Shown here: positions 20,071 to 28,792 of the stretch, one piece after another
How the letters are laid out: each line of letters begins with the position of its first letter
Numbering within the stretch: position 1 is the stretch's first letter
Source: an uncultured Clostridia bacterium
GTDB lineage: Bacteria; Bacillota; Clostridia; TANB77; CAG-508
Length of the DNA: 64,000 bases
Direction: 5' to 3'
Assembly (NCBI GenBank): GCA_948678575.1
Contig: CAPPGO010000005.1
Location: 62,001 to 126,000 of the forward strand
Made by a program: the position numbers and the translations under genes
Notes under the pieces: generated by a model
The model's database searches: none
What the model saw: the letters and a program-made list of their open reading frames with translations, nothing else
What the model was told of the DNA's origin: nothing

Positions 20071-20080
20071 GGGAGGTGAT
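20071..20080 (+). other. Orphan Shine-Dalgarno sequence without an ORF
   Basis: GGGAGGTGAT matches the 16S anti-SD almost fully, yet no start codon at normal spacing opens a frame: the nearest ATG gives Met-Phe-stop. It may be the remnant of a gene start or of a duplicated leader, since the true gene at 20198 has the same AGGAGGTGA. Confidence 0.4.
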
Positions 20081-20122
20081 GTTTTAATAATAACTGATGT
20101 GTAAGTTATACAAAAAGTTTTA

Positions 20123-20151
20123 TTGACACTAAAAAAACTAACTTGTATAAT
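20123..20151 (+). promoter_or_regulatory. Consensus sigma-A promoter for coiled-coil gene
   Basis: Exact TTGACA (20123-20128), 17-bp spacer, exact TATAAT (20146-20151), 46 bp before the ATG. Confidence 0.85.
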
Positions 20152-20197
20152 TAATTCAATGAGATAGGGTAAATTTTAATAGACAGGAGGTGAGACA

Positions 20198-20524
20198 ATG
20201 AACATTGAAGAATTATACGAAAAATTGAAACAAGATCAAAAAGCAACAAAAGAAGAATTATATGAAAGATTGAAGCAAGATCAAGTAAGAACCAAAGAAG
20301 AATTAAAGCAAGACCAAAATGAATTGTACGAAAAATTAAAAATAGAAATATCAAATGTTAAGAAAGAATTAAAAGCAGAGATAAGACAAGTTCAAGATGA
20401 AATTAATAATAGATTTGACAAATTAACAGAAGAAATTTCAACTGAAATATTAGAAACTGGTAAATTGCTATATAATAAATTTGAAGATTTAGAAAGTAAA
20501 ATGCAATCTAAAAAGCTATCTTAA
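20198..20524 (+). CDS. Small coiled-coil protein with internal repeats
   Basis: 108 residues, almost entirely heptad coiled coil. A motif repeats in the N-terminal half: ELYEKLKQDQ (5-14), ELYERLKQDQ (20-29), EELKQDQ (34-40) and ELYEKLK (42-48). The C-terminal half is a longer amphipathic helix. No signal peptide, membrane segment or Cys. A perfect promoter and a perfect SD (AGGAGGTGA) suggest high expression. The family is not recognised; the shape fits an oligomeric scaffold or a short structural protein, which is inference. It is monocistronic. Confidence 0.75.
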   Translation: MNIEELYEKLKQDQKATKEELYERLKQDQVRTKEELKQDQNELYEKLKIEISNVKKELKAEIRQVQDEINNRFDKLTEEISTEILETGKLLYNKFEDLESKMQSKKLS

Positions 20525-20548
20525 CAGTAAAGAATTCAAATAAAAAGT

Positions 20549-20616
20549 AATACATCTTATTTAAACTAATCCATTGTAATTGTATGGAAAGGAATAAAAT
20601 AAGATGTATTTTTTAT
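20549..20616 (+). terminator. Intrinsic terminator with internal hairpin
   Basis: AATACATCTTATTT (20549-20562) pairs with AATAAGATGTATT (20598-20610) around an inner CCAT/ATGG hairpin, then T run. Confidence 0.8.
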
Positions 20617-20681
20617 ATTTTTGTTCTAAAATATAAAAAATTGCATATATAAATATTATACTAATGAAAAAGGAGATTTTT

Positions 20682-21618
20682 ATGGAGGAAGTATTAAATT
20701 ATTTACCAGATAAAATAAGAGAAAAGATATTAGAGAATTCTTTGGACAAGTTAGAAGAAATAGAAGAGATTAGATTAAGATTAGAAAGACCAATTATATT
20801 AAAATATAGTAATGGAGAAAAAGTTATAAAATATTCAGTAACTATTGAAGAAATGATTTCTAGTTTACAAGAAATATGTGAAAATTCAATATATACATAT
20901 CAAAATCAGATTGCAGAAGGATTTGTGACAATAAAGGGTGGACATAGAGTTGGAATAAGTGGATCTGGAGTTATGGAAAATGAAAAAATAATAAACATAA
21001 ACCACATATATAGTTTGAATTTTAGAATTGCTAGACAAGTTCTAGGAGCCAGTAATAAAATTTTAAAATATATTTTAAATTTAGAAAAAAATAATATTTT
21101 TAATACGCTTATTGTTTCAGCACCAGGGGTTCGGAAAAACTACTATTATAAGAGATATTATTAGGCAAATTTCAACAGGAATCAAAGAAATAAAATTTTT
21201 AGCTATTAATGTTGGAGTAGTAGATGAAAGAGGAGAAATAGCTAGTTTGTTTCGAGGAATACCACAAAATGATATTGGCATAAAAACAGATGTTATAGAT
21301 AATGTTCCTAAAAATCTTGGAATGAAAATGTTAATTCGTTCAATGGCACCAAAAGTAATTGTAGCAGATGAAATTGGTAGTAGTGAAGATATTGAAGCTA
21401 TTAAATATGCAATTTGTTCAGGAGCAAAAGGATTATTTACAGCACATGGTGCAAATTTTGAAGATATATCATTAAATCCAATTATTAAAAATTTAATTGC
21501 AACCAATATTATTGAAAGAATTATATTTTTAGATGAAGAAAATAAAGGAAAAATAAAAGATGTTTTTGTTTTAAATAAGAAAAATGGAGAGTATGAAAGA
21601 AGTGTAGATAAAATATGA
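20682..21618 (+). CDS. spoIIIAA: Stage III sporulation protein AA; +1 frameshift at CGG in Walker A
   Basis: SpoIIIAA is the ATPase of the SpoIIIA-SpoIIQ channel between mother cell and forespore, related to secretion ATPases. Straight reading gives two fragments; skipping the C at 21132 joins them into 311 residues. The join falls inside Walker A: SAPGV-GKTTIIRDIIRQ. Other landmarks are EIRLRLERPI, IKGGHRVGISG, VVDERGEIA, DIGIKTDVIDN and VADEIG (Walker B). The start is ATG 20682 after AAGGAG; an earlier ATG at 20664 has none. It overlaps spoIIIAB by four bases. Genes AB to AH are all intact, so a dead AA would be surprising. Confidence 0.88.
21132..21134 (+). other. +1 frameshift site (CGG) in spoIIIAA
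   Basis: CGG is codon 151. Skipping the C gives GGA AAA ACT ACT, i.e. the GKTT of the P-loop. Straight reading stops ten codons later. Preceding codon GTT. Confidence 0.8.
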
Positions 21619-22118
21619 TTGTTAAATTTATTATATCAATTCTTATTATATATATATGTACATATTTAGGAATCTATAAAGCAAAAACTTATGAAAATAG
21701 AGAAAGAGAACTAAAAAAAATAAAAAATGCTTTGGCTTTTTTTAAAAGTAAAATTGAATTTACTTATGAGCCAATACAAGAAATTTTTATGCAAATTTCT
21801 AAATCAGTATATTTACATAAAGATAATATTTTTTTGAGAACAACCAGATATCTTAGAGATACAGATTTGAGTAATTCTTGGAATAAATCTGTTGATGAAT
21901 CAATAGATTTTAATAAGGAAGATAAAGAAATTTTAAAAATGTTTGGAAAACTCCTTGGTAAAACAGATAAAAAAGGTCAAATTAGTGAAATTGAAATAAG
22001 TCAGAGTTTTATAGAAAAGCAAATTGAAAAGGCAGAACAAGAAAAAAATAAAAATTCAAAATTATATAAATCATTGGGAGTGAGTCTAGGCATAGGAATT
22101 GTAATAATTTTAATTTAG
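21615..22118 (+). CDS. spoIIIAB: Stage III sporulation protein AB
   Basis: 167 residues with an N-terminal membrane helix (about 2-19), a charged helical middle and a C-terminal helix (SLGVSLGIGIVIILI), the usual SpoIIIAB layout related to GspF-type secretion proteins. Landmarks: Y..RERELK and IEKAE near the end. ATGA overlap with spoIIIAA; 10 bp ahead of spoIIIAC. Expected to be expressed in the mother cell under sigma-E, although I could not identify a clear sigma-E promoter. Confidence 0.9.
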   Translation: MIVKFIISILIIYICTYLGIYKAKTYENRERELKKIKNALAFFKSKIEFTYEPIQEIFMQISKSVYLHKDNIFLRTTRYLRDTDLSNSWNKSVDESIDFNKEDKEILKMFGKLLGKTDKKGQISEIEISQSFIEKQIEKAEQEKNKNSKLYKSLGVSLGIGIVIILI

Positions 22119-22128
22119 GAGGAAGTTT

Positions 22129-22323
22129 ATGGACATTAATATTTTATTAAAAATAGCAGGTGTCGGAATTTTGATAGCTGTTGTTCATCAAATACTTTCA
22201 AAAGCTGGAAGAGAAGATCAAGCAATGATGACAAGTCTAGCTGGAATGATTATTGTTCTTACAATGGTAGTTAAAGAAATAGGCAGTTTATTTGAAACTG
22301 TTAGGACGGTGTTTGATTTATAA
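22129..22323 (+). CDS. spoIIIAC: Stage III sporulation protein AC
   Basis: 64 residues with two membrane helices, the normal size. Conserved features: LLKIAGVGILIAVVHQIL, the loop AGREDQA and a second helix. It forms the membrane base of the SpoIIIA channel together with SpoIIIAD. RBS GGAGG; one-base overlap with spoIIIAD. Confidence 0.93.
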   Translation: MDINILLKIAGVGILIAVVHQILSKAGREDQAMMTSLAGMIIVLTMVVKEIGSLFETVRTVFDL

Positions 22324-22709
22324 TGGAAATTGTCAAAATTGTTGGAATTGGTTTTATGACTTTAATCATTTCATTAGTATTAAAAGAATATAAAAAAGAA
22401 TATGCAATATACTGTTCTTTAATTGGAGGAATTATATTGCTTACATATTCTTTTGGAACAATTAGAGAAATAGTAAATTTTTTAACTAAAATTGCGGATA
22501 AGACAAGCTATAATTCGGAATTTATAGGTTTATTGTTAAAAATTACTGGAATTGCTATTTTAGTAGAATATGCAACCAGTATATGCAAAGATAGTGGAGA
22601 AACTGCAATAGCTAGTAAAATAGATTTTGCAGGAAAAATAATAATTATATCAATGTCAATTCCAATAATTAGCCTAACATTAACTACTCTTCTAGAATTG
22701 CTACCATAA
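22323..22709 (+). CDS. spoIIIAD: Stage III sporulation protein AD
   Basis: 128 residues with four predicted membrane helices, opening MEIVKIVGIGFM and containing LLKITGIAILVEYATSICKDSGETAIASKIDFAGK-type family sequence. Channel base component with SpoIIIAC. It sits inside the uninterrupted spoIIIA operon, 9 bp before spoIIIAE. Confidence 0.93.
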   Translation: MEIVKIVGIGFMTLIISLVLKEYKKEYAIYCSLIGGIILLTYSFGTIREIVNFLTKIADKTSYNSEFIGLLLKITGIAILVEYATSICKDSGETAIASKIDFAGKIIIISMSIPIISLTLTTLLELLP

Positions 22710-22718
22710 GAGGTATAT

Positions 22719-23858
22719 ATGATAAAAAAAGTTTTAATTATTTTTATAATAATAATTAATTTGATAGGAGTATGCTATGGAACAGAAGAACTTTTAGAGG
22801 AAGGAAAAAAGACTTTTGGTGTAAATGACTTTGTAAAAGAAGCAGAAATTTATACAAAAGATGTTTTTCCAGATTTAGATTTAGGAACACTTTTTAATGC
22901 AGGAACAAATGGCGAAATAGATCTAGGATTTTTTAAGAAAATTATTTTTAATTTAATAGGTAGTGAAGTTTCAGGAGCAATAAAACTAATGATAACAGTT
23001 TTAGTAGTCATTATAATAAATAGTGTATGTAAAGCTATTTTAGAAAATTTAGGGAATGAAGATACTGTTAAAATAGTTTATCTATTGCAATATTTAATAA
23101 TTATAATTGTAGTTACATCAAGTTTTGTTAGTATTTTAAATGTTACAAAAGAAACAATTAAGAAATTGATAGATTTTATGAATTTATTAATACCACTTTT
23201 TACAACATTAGTTTTAACGACAGGTTCGATTGCAAGCACAAATGCAATTCAACCAATTCTATTATTTTCAATAAATTTTATTGGAAATTTTTGTGAAAGT
23301 TTTTTGATTCCAATACTTTTAATTTCAATTACTTTGAGTATTGTTTCCAATATTTCTGATAAAGTGCAAATAGCAAGTTTAGCAAAGTTTTTAAAATCTT
23401 CTATTTTATGGTGCTTAGGAATTATTTTAACAATTTTTACTTGTCTTATATCGTTAGAAGGAACATTAGGAGCATCAGTAGATGGTTTAACTGCTAAAAC
23501 TACCAAGGCAGCAGTTACAAATTTTATACCAGTAGTAGGAAAAATATTAGGTGATACAGTTGAAGCAGTAATTGGATGTACAAATATTTTGAAAAATACA
23601 GTAGGATTTATTGGAATAATAATTATTATGGGAATAGTTTTACTTCCAATTATAAAAATTGCAGTGTTTACAATTTGTTTTAAATTAACTTCTAGTATTG
23701 GAGAAACAGTTGCTGATAGTAAAATAACTAAGCTAGTTAATGAAGTTTCAGATGGGTATAAAATATTGCTTGGAATATTAATATCAGTATCAGTAATGTT
23801 TATTATTGGAATTACATTAGTTTTGAAAATTAGTAATAGTTCACTTATGTATAGGTAG
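22719..23858 (+). CDS. spoIIIAE: Stage III sporulation protein AE
   Basis: 379 residues. An N-terminal signal-like helix and a short extracellular region are followed by about seven membrane helices. Conserved stretches include LMITVLVVIIINSVCKAI, the PLFTTLVLTTGSIAST loop, and the late VDGLTAKTTKAAVTNFIPVVGKILGD. The family resembles transporter-like membrane proteins and is a core part of the SpoIIIA complex. Normal length. Confidence 0.93.
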   Translation: MIKKVLIIFIIIINLIGVCYGTEELLEEGKKTFGVNDFVKEAEIYTKDVFPDLDLGTLFNAGTNGEIDLGFFKKIIFNLIGSEVSGAIKLMITVLVVIIINSVCKAILENLGNEDTVKIVYLLQYLIIIIVVTSSFVSILNVTKETIKKLIDFMNLLIPLFTTLVLTTGSIASTNAIQPILLFSINFIGNFCESFLIPILLISITLSIVSNISDKVQIASLAKFLKSSILWCLGIILTIFTCLISLEGTLGASVDGLTAKTTKAAVTNFIPVVGKILGDTVEAVIGCTNILKNTVGFIGIIIIMGIVLLPIIKIAVFTICFKLTSSIGETVADSKITKLVNEVSDGYKILLGILISVSVMFIIGITLVLKISNSSLMYR

Positions 23859-23861
23859 GTT

Positions 23862-24317
23862 ATGATTGAGTTTTTAAAGAATTGGTGCGAAGGAATAATG
23901 ATTAGTGTTTTCATAACAGTAATTATAGAAATGCTTGTACCAGAAGGAAATATAAAAAAATATGTAAGAGTAATTATTGGAGTTTACATGGTGTTTATCA
24001 TTTTGAACCCAATAATTTCAGGTATAGATAAATTTGATATTGATAATATTTTAGAATTTGATAGAAACTATAAAACACAAGAAACTTCTGTGTCAAATGA
24101 TGATATATTAAGTTTATACTCAAAAGCTATGGAAACAGATATTAAAGAAAAATTTGATAATATTAAAGATATAACAATTGTATTTTCAGAAAATTTAGAA
24201 GAAATTGAAAATATAGAAATTATAATTCATGATGGAGAAACGAAAGTAAATGAAATTAAAGATTATATAAAAGAGAATTATCAAGTTTCAGAAAATATAA
24301 TTTCAATTATTTCATAA
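23862..24317 (+). CDS. spoIIIAF: Stage III sporulation protein AF
   Basis: 151 residues with two N-terminal membrane helices (about 10-28 and 37-53, the second containing VRVIIGVYMVFIILNPI) and a small extracellular ring-building-like domain (about 85-151). It starts three bases after spoIIIAE; the ribosome site is weak (AGGTAGG), suggesting translational coupling. Confidence 0.88.
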   Translation: MIEFLKNWCEGIMISVFITVIIEMLVPEGNIKKYVRVIIGVYMVFIILNPIISGIDKFDIDNILEFDRNYKTQETSVSNDDILSLYSKAMETDIKEKFDNIKDITIVFSENLEEIENIEIIIHDGETKVNEIKDYIKENYQVSENIISIIS

Positions 24318-24327
24318 GGAGGAAAAA

Positions 24328-24783
24328 ATGATTGAAAAATTTAAAGAAATATTTAAAAATAAAGATAAAAAAGTAGAAAATTTAATTTTTTTATTAATTA
24401 TTCTAATTATAACACTAGTTTGCATAAACTATATTATGAGAGATGATGAAGGTATGGATGAAAAAGAAAAATATAAGAATGCAGTACTTGCAAGTAGTAG
24501 TGAAATTACTGGAACAGAATTAGAAAATAGAATTGAAAATATTTTGAACAAAATTGATGGGGTAGGTGAAGTATCTGTTTTACTTACATATGATGATGAA
24601 AAATTAGAAGGTATCGTTGTTGTTGCAGAAGGTGCAAATAATTTGGATATTAAAATAAATATTATTTCGGCAATAGAGGCTGTAACAGGTCTTGGAAAGC
24701 ATAAAATAAAAGTTTACGAGATGAATGAAATTTATAATAAAGGAGGAAACTATGGAGAAAAAAATCAATATGGAGAAGGTTAA
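24328..24783 (+). CDS. spoIIIAG: Stage III sporulation protein AG
   Basis: 151 residues: a short cytoplasmic tail, one membrane helix (about 17-33) and an extracellular ring-building motif domain containing ENRIENILNKIDGVGEVSVLLTY and the AVTGLGKHKIKVYEM ending. SpoIIIAG forms the large ring of the feeding-tube channel. It overlaps spoIIIAH by 32 bases. Confidence 0.9.
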   Translation: MIEKFKEIFKNKDKKVENLIFLLIILIITLVCINYIMRDDEGMDEKEKYKNAVLASSSEITGTELENRIENILNKIDGVGEVSVLLTYDDEKLEGIVVVAEGANNLDIKINIISAIEAVTGLGKHKIKVYEMNEIYNKGGNYGEKNQYGEG

Positions 24784-25360
24784 GCAAATGACTTTGGTTC
24801 TTTGTGGAGTGATATTGCTAGGTGTAGGATTTATGAATTATAATACCAACGAAGAAGAAACTTCTTCTGAAATTGCAGTTACAGATGTTGGAAATAGAGT
24901 TGGTGATGTACAGCTTGTAAGTAGTAATGCAATTGTGGAAAATGAAAAATCAAATACTAGTGCTCTTGTAGACAATGAAACCAATTCTACATCAAATAAC
25001 GAATCATCAAATGACAATTATTTTACTAAAACAAAATTAGAAAGAGATGAAATGTATTCGAGAATGCTTGAAAGCTATCAAAAAATTATTGAAAATAAAG
25101 AATTACCTGAAACACAAAAATCAATTGCAGTACAAGAAATAGATAAAATAAATAAAGCTCAAAATTCTATTATGATTTCTGAGAATTTAATCGTTAATAA
25201 AGGTTTTGAAGATGTTGTTGTTTTGGTAAATAATAATGTGGTAAATGTAGTGGTAAAAAGCTCATTTTTGAGTAATGAGGATATTGGAAAAATCCAAAAT
25301 ATAGTTGAAAGGGAATTTGATGTAGATTTATCTAAGGTAAATATAAGCAGTAAAACTTAA
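24752..25360 (+). CDS. spoIIIAH: Stage III sporulation protein AH
   Basis: 202 residues from ATG 24752, which follows AGGAGG; the frame is open earlier but without a ribosome site. One membrane helix (MTLVLCGVILLGVGFMNY) and a Ser/Asn-rich linker precede the YscJ/FliF-like ring domain (about 95-202) with ERDEMYSRMLESYQKII and GFEDVVVLVNNNVVNVVV. It is the partner of SpoIIQ on the mother-cell side. Last gene of the operon. Confidence 0.9.
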   Translation: MEKKINMEKVKQMTLVLCGVILLGVGFMNYNTNEEETSSEIAVTDVGNRVGDVQLVSSNAIVENEKSNTSALVDNETNSTSNNESSNDNYFTKTKLERDEMYSRMLESYQKIIENKELPETQKSIAVQEIDKINKAQNSIMISENLIVNKGFEDVVVLVNNNVVNVVVKSSFLSNEDIGKIQNIVEREFDVDLSKVNISSKT

Positions 25361-25394
25361 AATAGTTATTAATAACAAATAAGAATTTGTTAAA

Positions 25395-25423
25395 TTAAAG
25401 TATGTCAAGCAAGGTATTATAAT
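25395..25423 (+). promoter_or_regulatory. Possible promoter of candidate ncRNA
   Basis: TTAAAG (25395-25400), 17-bp spacer, TATAAT (25418-25423). The -10 is exact; the -35 is weak. Confidence 0.4.
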
Positions 25424-25429
25424 ATAAAA

Positions 25430-25561
25430 ATTGAATTCAATGATGAATGCAATTTGAAGTAAATTAGAAATTGCTAATATATTTAATGAGAAATGTTCAT
25501 GTTGAACGAAGTAAGTACTAAGTGAAAGAGGCTCATTAAATATATTTTGCAATTTTTTTTT
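25430..25561 (+). ncRNA. Candidate structured small RNA with long terminator stem
   Basis: No ORF fits between spoIIIAH and glmM. The region starts near a TATAAT box and ends in an exceptionally long stem: left arm 25468-25490 pairs with 25532-25555 (21 of about 23 pairs, one internal loop), followed by nine T. The 41-nt apical loop contains a smaller GTTCA/TGAAC hairpin (25495-25507). It could be a free-standing small RNA or an unusual terminator of spoIIIA. T-box signatures are absent. The rest of this gap holds another AT hairpin and the glmM promoter. Confidence 0.4.
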
Positions 25562-25584
25562 GCTGTAATGAAGCTGAGGAGTAT

Positions 25585-25614
25585 AATGAAATATTTATAT
25601 TATATTTCATTTTT
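25585..25614 (+). terminator. AT-rich hairpin, possible second terminator
   Basis: AATGAAATAT (25585-25594) pairs with ATATTTCATT (25602-25611), then TTTG. Weak T tail. Confidence 0.4.
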
Positions 25615-25635
25615 GTATTATTTTTCACTAAATTG

Positions 25636-25664
25636 TTGAAATTTGCATAATATAAATATATAAT
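25636..25664 (+). promoter_or_regulatory. Predicted sigma-A promoter for glmM
   Basis: TTGAAA (25636-25641), 17-bp spacer, TATAAT (25659-25664). Confidence 0.7.
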
Positions 25665-25710
25665 AATAAGGACTAAAATTAGATACGAGATACAGGAGGT
25701 TTTAAGGGCA

Positions 25711-27066
25711 TTGAGAAAATATTTTGGAACAGATGGTATTAGAAGAATAGCTAATACTGAGTTAACACCAGATTTAGTTTTTAGAGTGGCAAAAGCAGGA
25801 GCTTATGTACTTGCAAAACATTCTACACATACACCTACAATTTTAATTGGTAGGGATACAAGAATTTCTGGTACACTTATTGAAAGCGCTATGACATCAG
25901 GTTTTTTAAGTTATGGAGCAAATGTCAAAAATATAGGAGTTATACCTACTCCTGGTGCTGCATATTTAACAAGAGAATTAAATGCTGATGCTTGTGTGGT
26001 AATATCAGCATCACATAATACTTTTGAATTTAATGGTGTAAAATATTTTAGTAATAAAGGAACAAAAATACCAGACAGTATAGAAGAAGAAATAGAAGAA
26101 ATTATGGATTCTGATAAATTATCTTCATTAACAGCAGTTGGAAAAAATATTGGTGTTGCGGAAAATGGAGAAATTTATACAGAAAAATATATAGAATTTT
26201 TTGTAGATTTATTTAAAGATGATTTTAAAAATCTGTCAAAAGACTTTTGTATAGGAATAGACACTGCAAATGGAGCTACATATAAAGTTGCAGAAGAAGT
26301 ATATAAAAGACTAGGAATCAATTTCAAAATAATAAATAATAATCCAGATGGAATAAATATAAATGAAAATTGTGGTTCAACACATATTGAAAAAATTTCT
26401 AAATTTGTAAAAGAAAATAAATTATCTTTTGGTGTAGCTTATGATGGTGATGGAGATAGATGCTTAGCTGTTGATGAAAATGGAGATACTGTTGATGGAG
26501 ATATAGTAATGGCTATTTTAGCTAACTATTTCCAAAAAGAAGGAAAATTAAAAAATAACACACTAGTAGCAACTGTTATGAGTAATTTAGGGCTTAACAA
26601 ATTTACACAAAGTCAAGACATAGACTTTAAACAAACTAAGGTTGGAGATAGATATGTATTAGAAGAAATGCAAAAAGGTGGATATAATCTTGGTGGAGAG
26701 CAATCTGGACATATTATTTTCTTAGACTATAACCCTACTGGTGACGGAATTTTAACTTCTTTAATGCTTATTAAGGCTTTAAATGGGCAAAAATTATCAG
26801 AAGTAAAAAAAGTGATAAAAATTTATCCACAAGTGTTAATTAATGCAAAAGTTGCAAATGATAAGAAATTTGATTATGACAAAGATGAAGAAATAAAAAA
26901 CGAAATTGAAAAATTAGAAGAAGAATTTTTAGAAAATGGTAGAGTTCTTATTAGAACATCTGGAACAGAGCCAATTGTTAGAGTCATGATAGAAGGAGAA
27001 AATCAAGAATACATAACTCAAAAAGCAAAAGCTTTATCAGATTTAATTGAAAAGAAATTAAATTAA
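25711..27066 (+). CDS. glmM: Phosphoglucosamine mutase
   Basis: 451 residues, full length. It interconverts glucosamine-6-phosphate and glucosamine-1-phosphate for UDP-GlcNAc and peptidoglycan synthesis. Visible: the N-terminal KYFGTDGIRR, the phosphoserine loop VVISASHN, the metal-binding DGDGDR, GGEQSGHI and the C-terminal phosphate-binding RTSGTEPIVRVMIE. The start is TTG 25711 after AGGAGG, placing the methionine directly before the conserved RKYFGTDG. Confidence 0.96.
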   Translation: MRKYFGTDGIRRIANTELTPDLVFRVAKAGAYVLAKHSTHTPTILIGRDTRISGTLIESAMTSGFLSYGANVKNIGVIPTPGAAYLTRELNADACVVISASHNTFEFNGVKYFSNKGTKIPDSIEEEIEEIMDSDKLSSLTAVGKNIGVAENGEIYTEKYIEFFVDLFKDDFKNLSKDFCIGIDTANGATYKVAEEVYKRLGINFKIINNNPDGININENCGSTHIEKISKFVKENKLSFGVAYDGDGDRCLAVDENGDTVDGDIVMAILANYFQKEGKLKNNTLVATVMSNLGLNKFTQSQDIDFKQTKVGDRYVLEEMQKGGYNLGGEQSGHIIFLDYNPTGDGILTSLMLIKALNGQKLSEVKKVIKIYPQVLINAKVANDKKFDYDKDEEIKNEIEKLEEEFLENGRVLIRTSGTEPIVRVMIEGENQEYITQKAKALSDLIEKKLN

Positions 27067-27085
27067 GCTTATGAAAGGATTTTTT

Positions 27086-28441
27086 ATGGAAAGAGAAAAT
27101 ACAAATTTTGGTTTAGTTGGTAGTGCTATTGAAAGAACAAAAGCTTATCATAATTCTAACACAATAGCTAGATATGATGGAATTTTAGTACCAAATACAC
27201 AACAGACATTAGATCATTTTGCTAAAAAACATAATATAGAGTTTGGTAAAAGTACAGATACTTTGGAAGATGATAGACTTCTTAAATATACAGTTCAGAA
27301 GATGAATCCAACGAAGAGATTAGAAGAATTTTCAGATTCAACCCAAGTATATATAATTACTGATGTATCTGGATTTGATATTGGAACTTATGATATGTCA
27401 ACTGGCGAGTATAGACTGAGCCCAGCAATTATCGAAAGAAATAGATATATGATAGATAAATGTGGTGCTCAAGAGTTAAAAGAAGAGTTTGAAAATCCAA
27501 ATTTATCAAAAGTTATAGAGAAATTAGCAAAAGGGGAAACGTTGGTGCTTGCTAATGAAGAACAAATTAAGAAAGAAAGACTAAAAAAGGCTAAGGAAAG
27601 CTTTAAAAATTCTGGTCAAGACTTTGAACTTGAAGATGATGAGCGAGATTTAACCGAAGAAGAAAAAGCACTTAATACTTTACCAGAGGGTGCAAAAGCA
27701 CAAGTATTAAAACTTAGAGATACAGTTGGAACAGAGATTGAAATAAAAGATATTCTTATTGTTAATTCGCCAACTTCTATATCTGATGAATTAGGTGGAG
27801 AAAATAATGGTATAAGCCCTGATGGTGGTCCAGTCATTATGATTAGGGCAAGTTCCAAAGGAGCAGACAAATTATCAGATGATATGTATGTTTTTCAAGG
27901 TGATGAATTATTACCAATTGATGAAAAAAACGAAGATAGATTTGGAACTTTAATGGATTCACATCAAGGTGAAGGTGTTGTTGGCGAATTACAAGACACA
28001 GAAAAAGAAAAAGTTAAAGATGTAATCGCTGATCTTATGGAACAGCGAAATGTGGAAGTTGAAAGAATGAAAGCTGAAAATCCAGAAGCTGACATTTATG
28101 AATTAAAAGAAAAAGAAGTACAAATAAATTTGAAATTATTAGGAAGTGTACAAACATATATGAAAGAAATTGGATATGAACCAGATGAAGAAATTGGACA
28201 AATTGTTGAAAATATTCAATATGAGGCAACCCCAGATAGAATGGATGATTTAGATAAAGCCCAGGAGCAAGTCTTAGATGGTATGGCTGCTACTGGACGA
28301 GTAGTTGCAGGCGCTGCAATAGGTGCAGTAGCTGTAACAGGAAAATTAGCTTCTGATTTAATAAATGGCGAAGAGGAAGTAGAAGATGATGAGCATATGA
28401 TGAATAGATGGGATAGTGCAAACCCATATATGCATAAATAA
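27086..28441 (+). CDS. Conserved-looking hypothetical protein of 451 residues
   Basis: Start ATG 27086 follows AAAGGA. The protein is acidic and soluble-looking: an N-terminal mixed domain (about 1-140), a charged helical middle (about 150-215), a beta-rich part with GGPVIMIRASSKGADKLSDD (about 240-290), a Glu-rich helical part, and a Gly/Ala hydrophobic stretch near the C-terminus (GRVVAGAAIGAVAVTGKLASDL) that might insert into a membrane. I do not recognise the family. It sits 19 bp after glmM and 19 bp before a small membrane protein, so an operon is likely. Confidence 0.6.
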   Translation: MERENTNFGLVGSAIERTKAYHNSNTIARYDGILVPNTQQTLDHFAKKHNIEFGKSTDTLEDDRLLKYTVQKMNPTKRLEEFSDSTQVYIITDVSGFDIGTYDMSTGEYRLSPAIIERNRYMIDKCGAQELKEEFENPNLSKVIEKLAKGETLVLANEEQIKKERLKKAKESFKNSGQDFELEDDERDLTEEEKALNTLPEGAKAQVLKLRDTVGTEIEIKDILIVNSPTSISDELGGENNGISPDGGPVIMIRASSKGADKLSDDMYVFQGDELLPIDEKNEDRFGTLMDSHQGEGVVGELQDTEKEKVKDVIADLMEQRNVEVERMKAENPEADIYELKEKEVQINLKLLGSVQTYMKEIGYEPDEEIGQIVENIQYEATPDRMDDLDKAQEQVLDGMAATGRVVAGAAIGAVAVTGKLASDLINGEEEVEDDEHMMNRWDSANPYMHK

Positions 28442-28460
28442 TATACAAAGGAGAAAGAAT

Positions 28461-28781
28461 ATGAATGCTTTAATGATTGTATTTGTAACTATTGCAATGG
28501 TTGTTATAATAGCATTGTCAATAAAAATCGAAAATTCAATGTTACCAGGAGGTTTAATTTTAGTAAATTTGCTTCTTTTAATATACCATACTTATGTTTT
28601 AAATAACATACCAGCAGGTTTTGAAGAAGCTATTTCATCAACATATTTATGTATTGCTATGGACTTTTTATGGTTGTTAATTAGTTTTTTAGCTTACTTA
28701 TGGGTAGATGGTATTACAGCAATTAAATTTAATAAAAAAAGCTATGATGATAGCATGGCGTGGTTCTGGGACAAATTATAA
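28461..28781 (+). CDS. Small membrane protein, unknown
   Basis: 106 residues from ATG 28461 (RBS AAGGAG; an upstream in-frame start overlaps the previous gene without a ribosome site). Three membrane helices: about 3-21, 31-48 and 67-84, then a short cytoplasmic tail (FNKKSYDDSMAWFWDKL). Family not recognised. It lies between the 451-residue hypothetical protein and metG, probably in one transcript. Confidence 0.65.
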   Translation: MNALMIVFVTIAMVVIIALSIKIENSMLPGGLILVNLLLLIYHTYVLNNIPAGFEEAISSTYLCIAMDFLWLLISFLAYLWVDGITAIKFNKKSYDDSMAWFWDKL

Positions 28782-28792
28782 GGAGCGAAAAA

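Noticed and set aside
25430..25561. T-box or other known riboswitch before glmM
   Set aside because: No T-box core (AGGGTGG-type) is present, and the glmM promoter lies downstream of the structure. The glmS-type ribozyme would precede glmS, not glmM.
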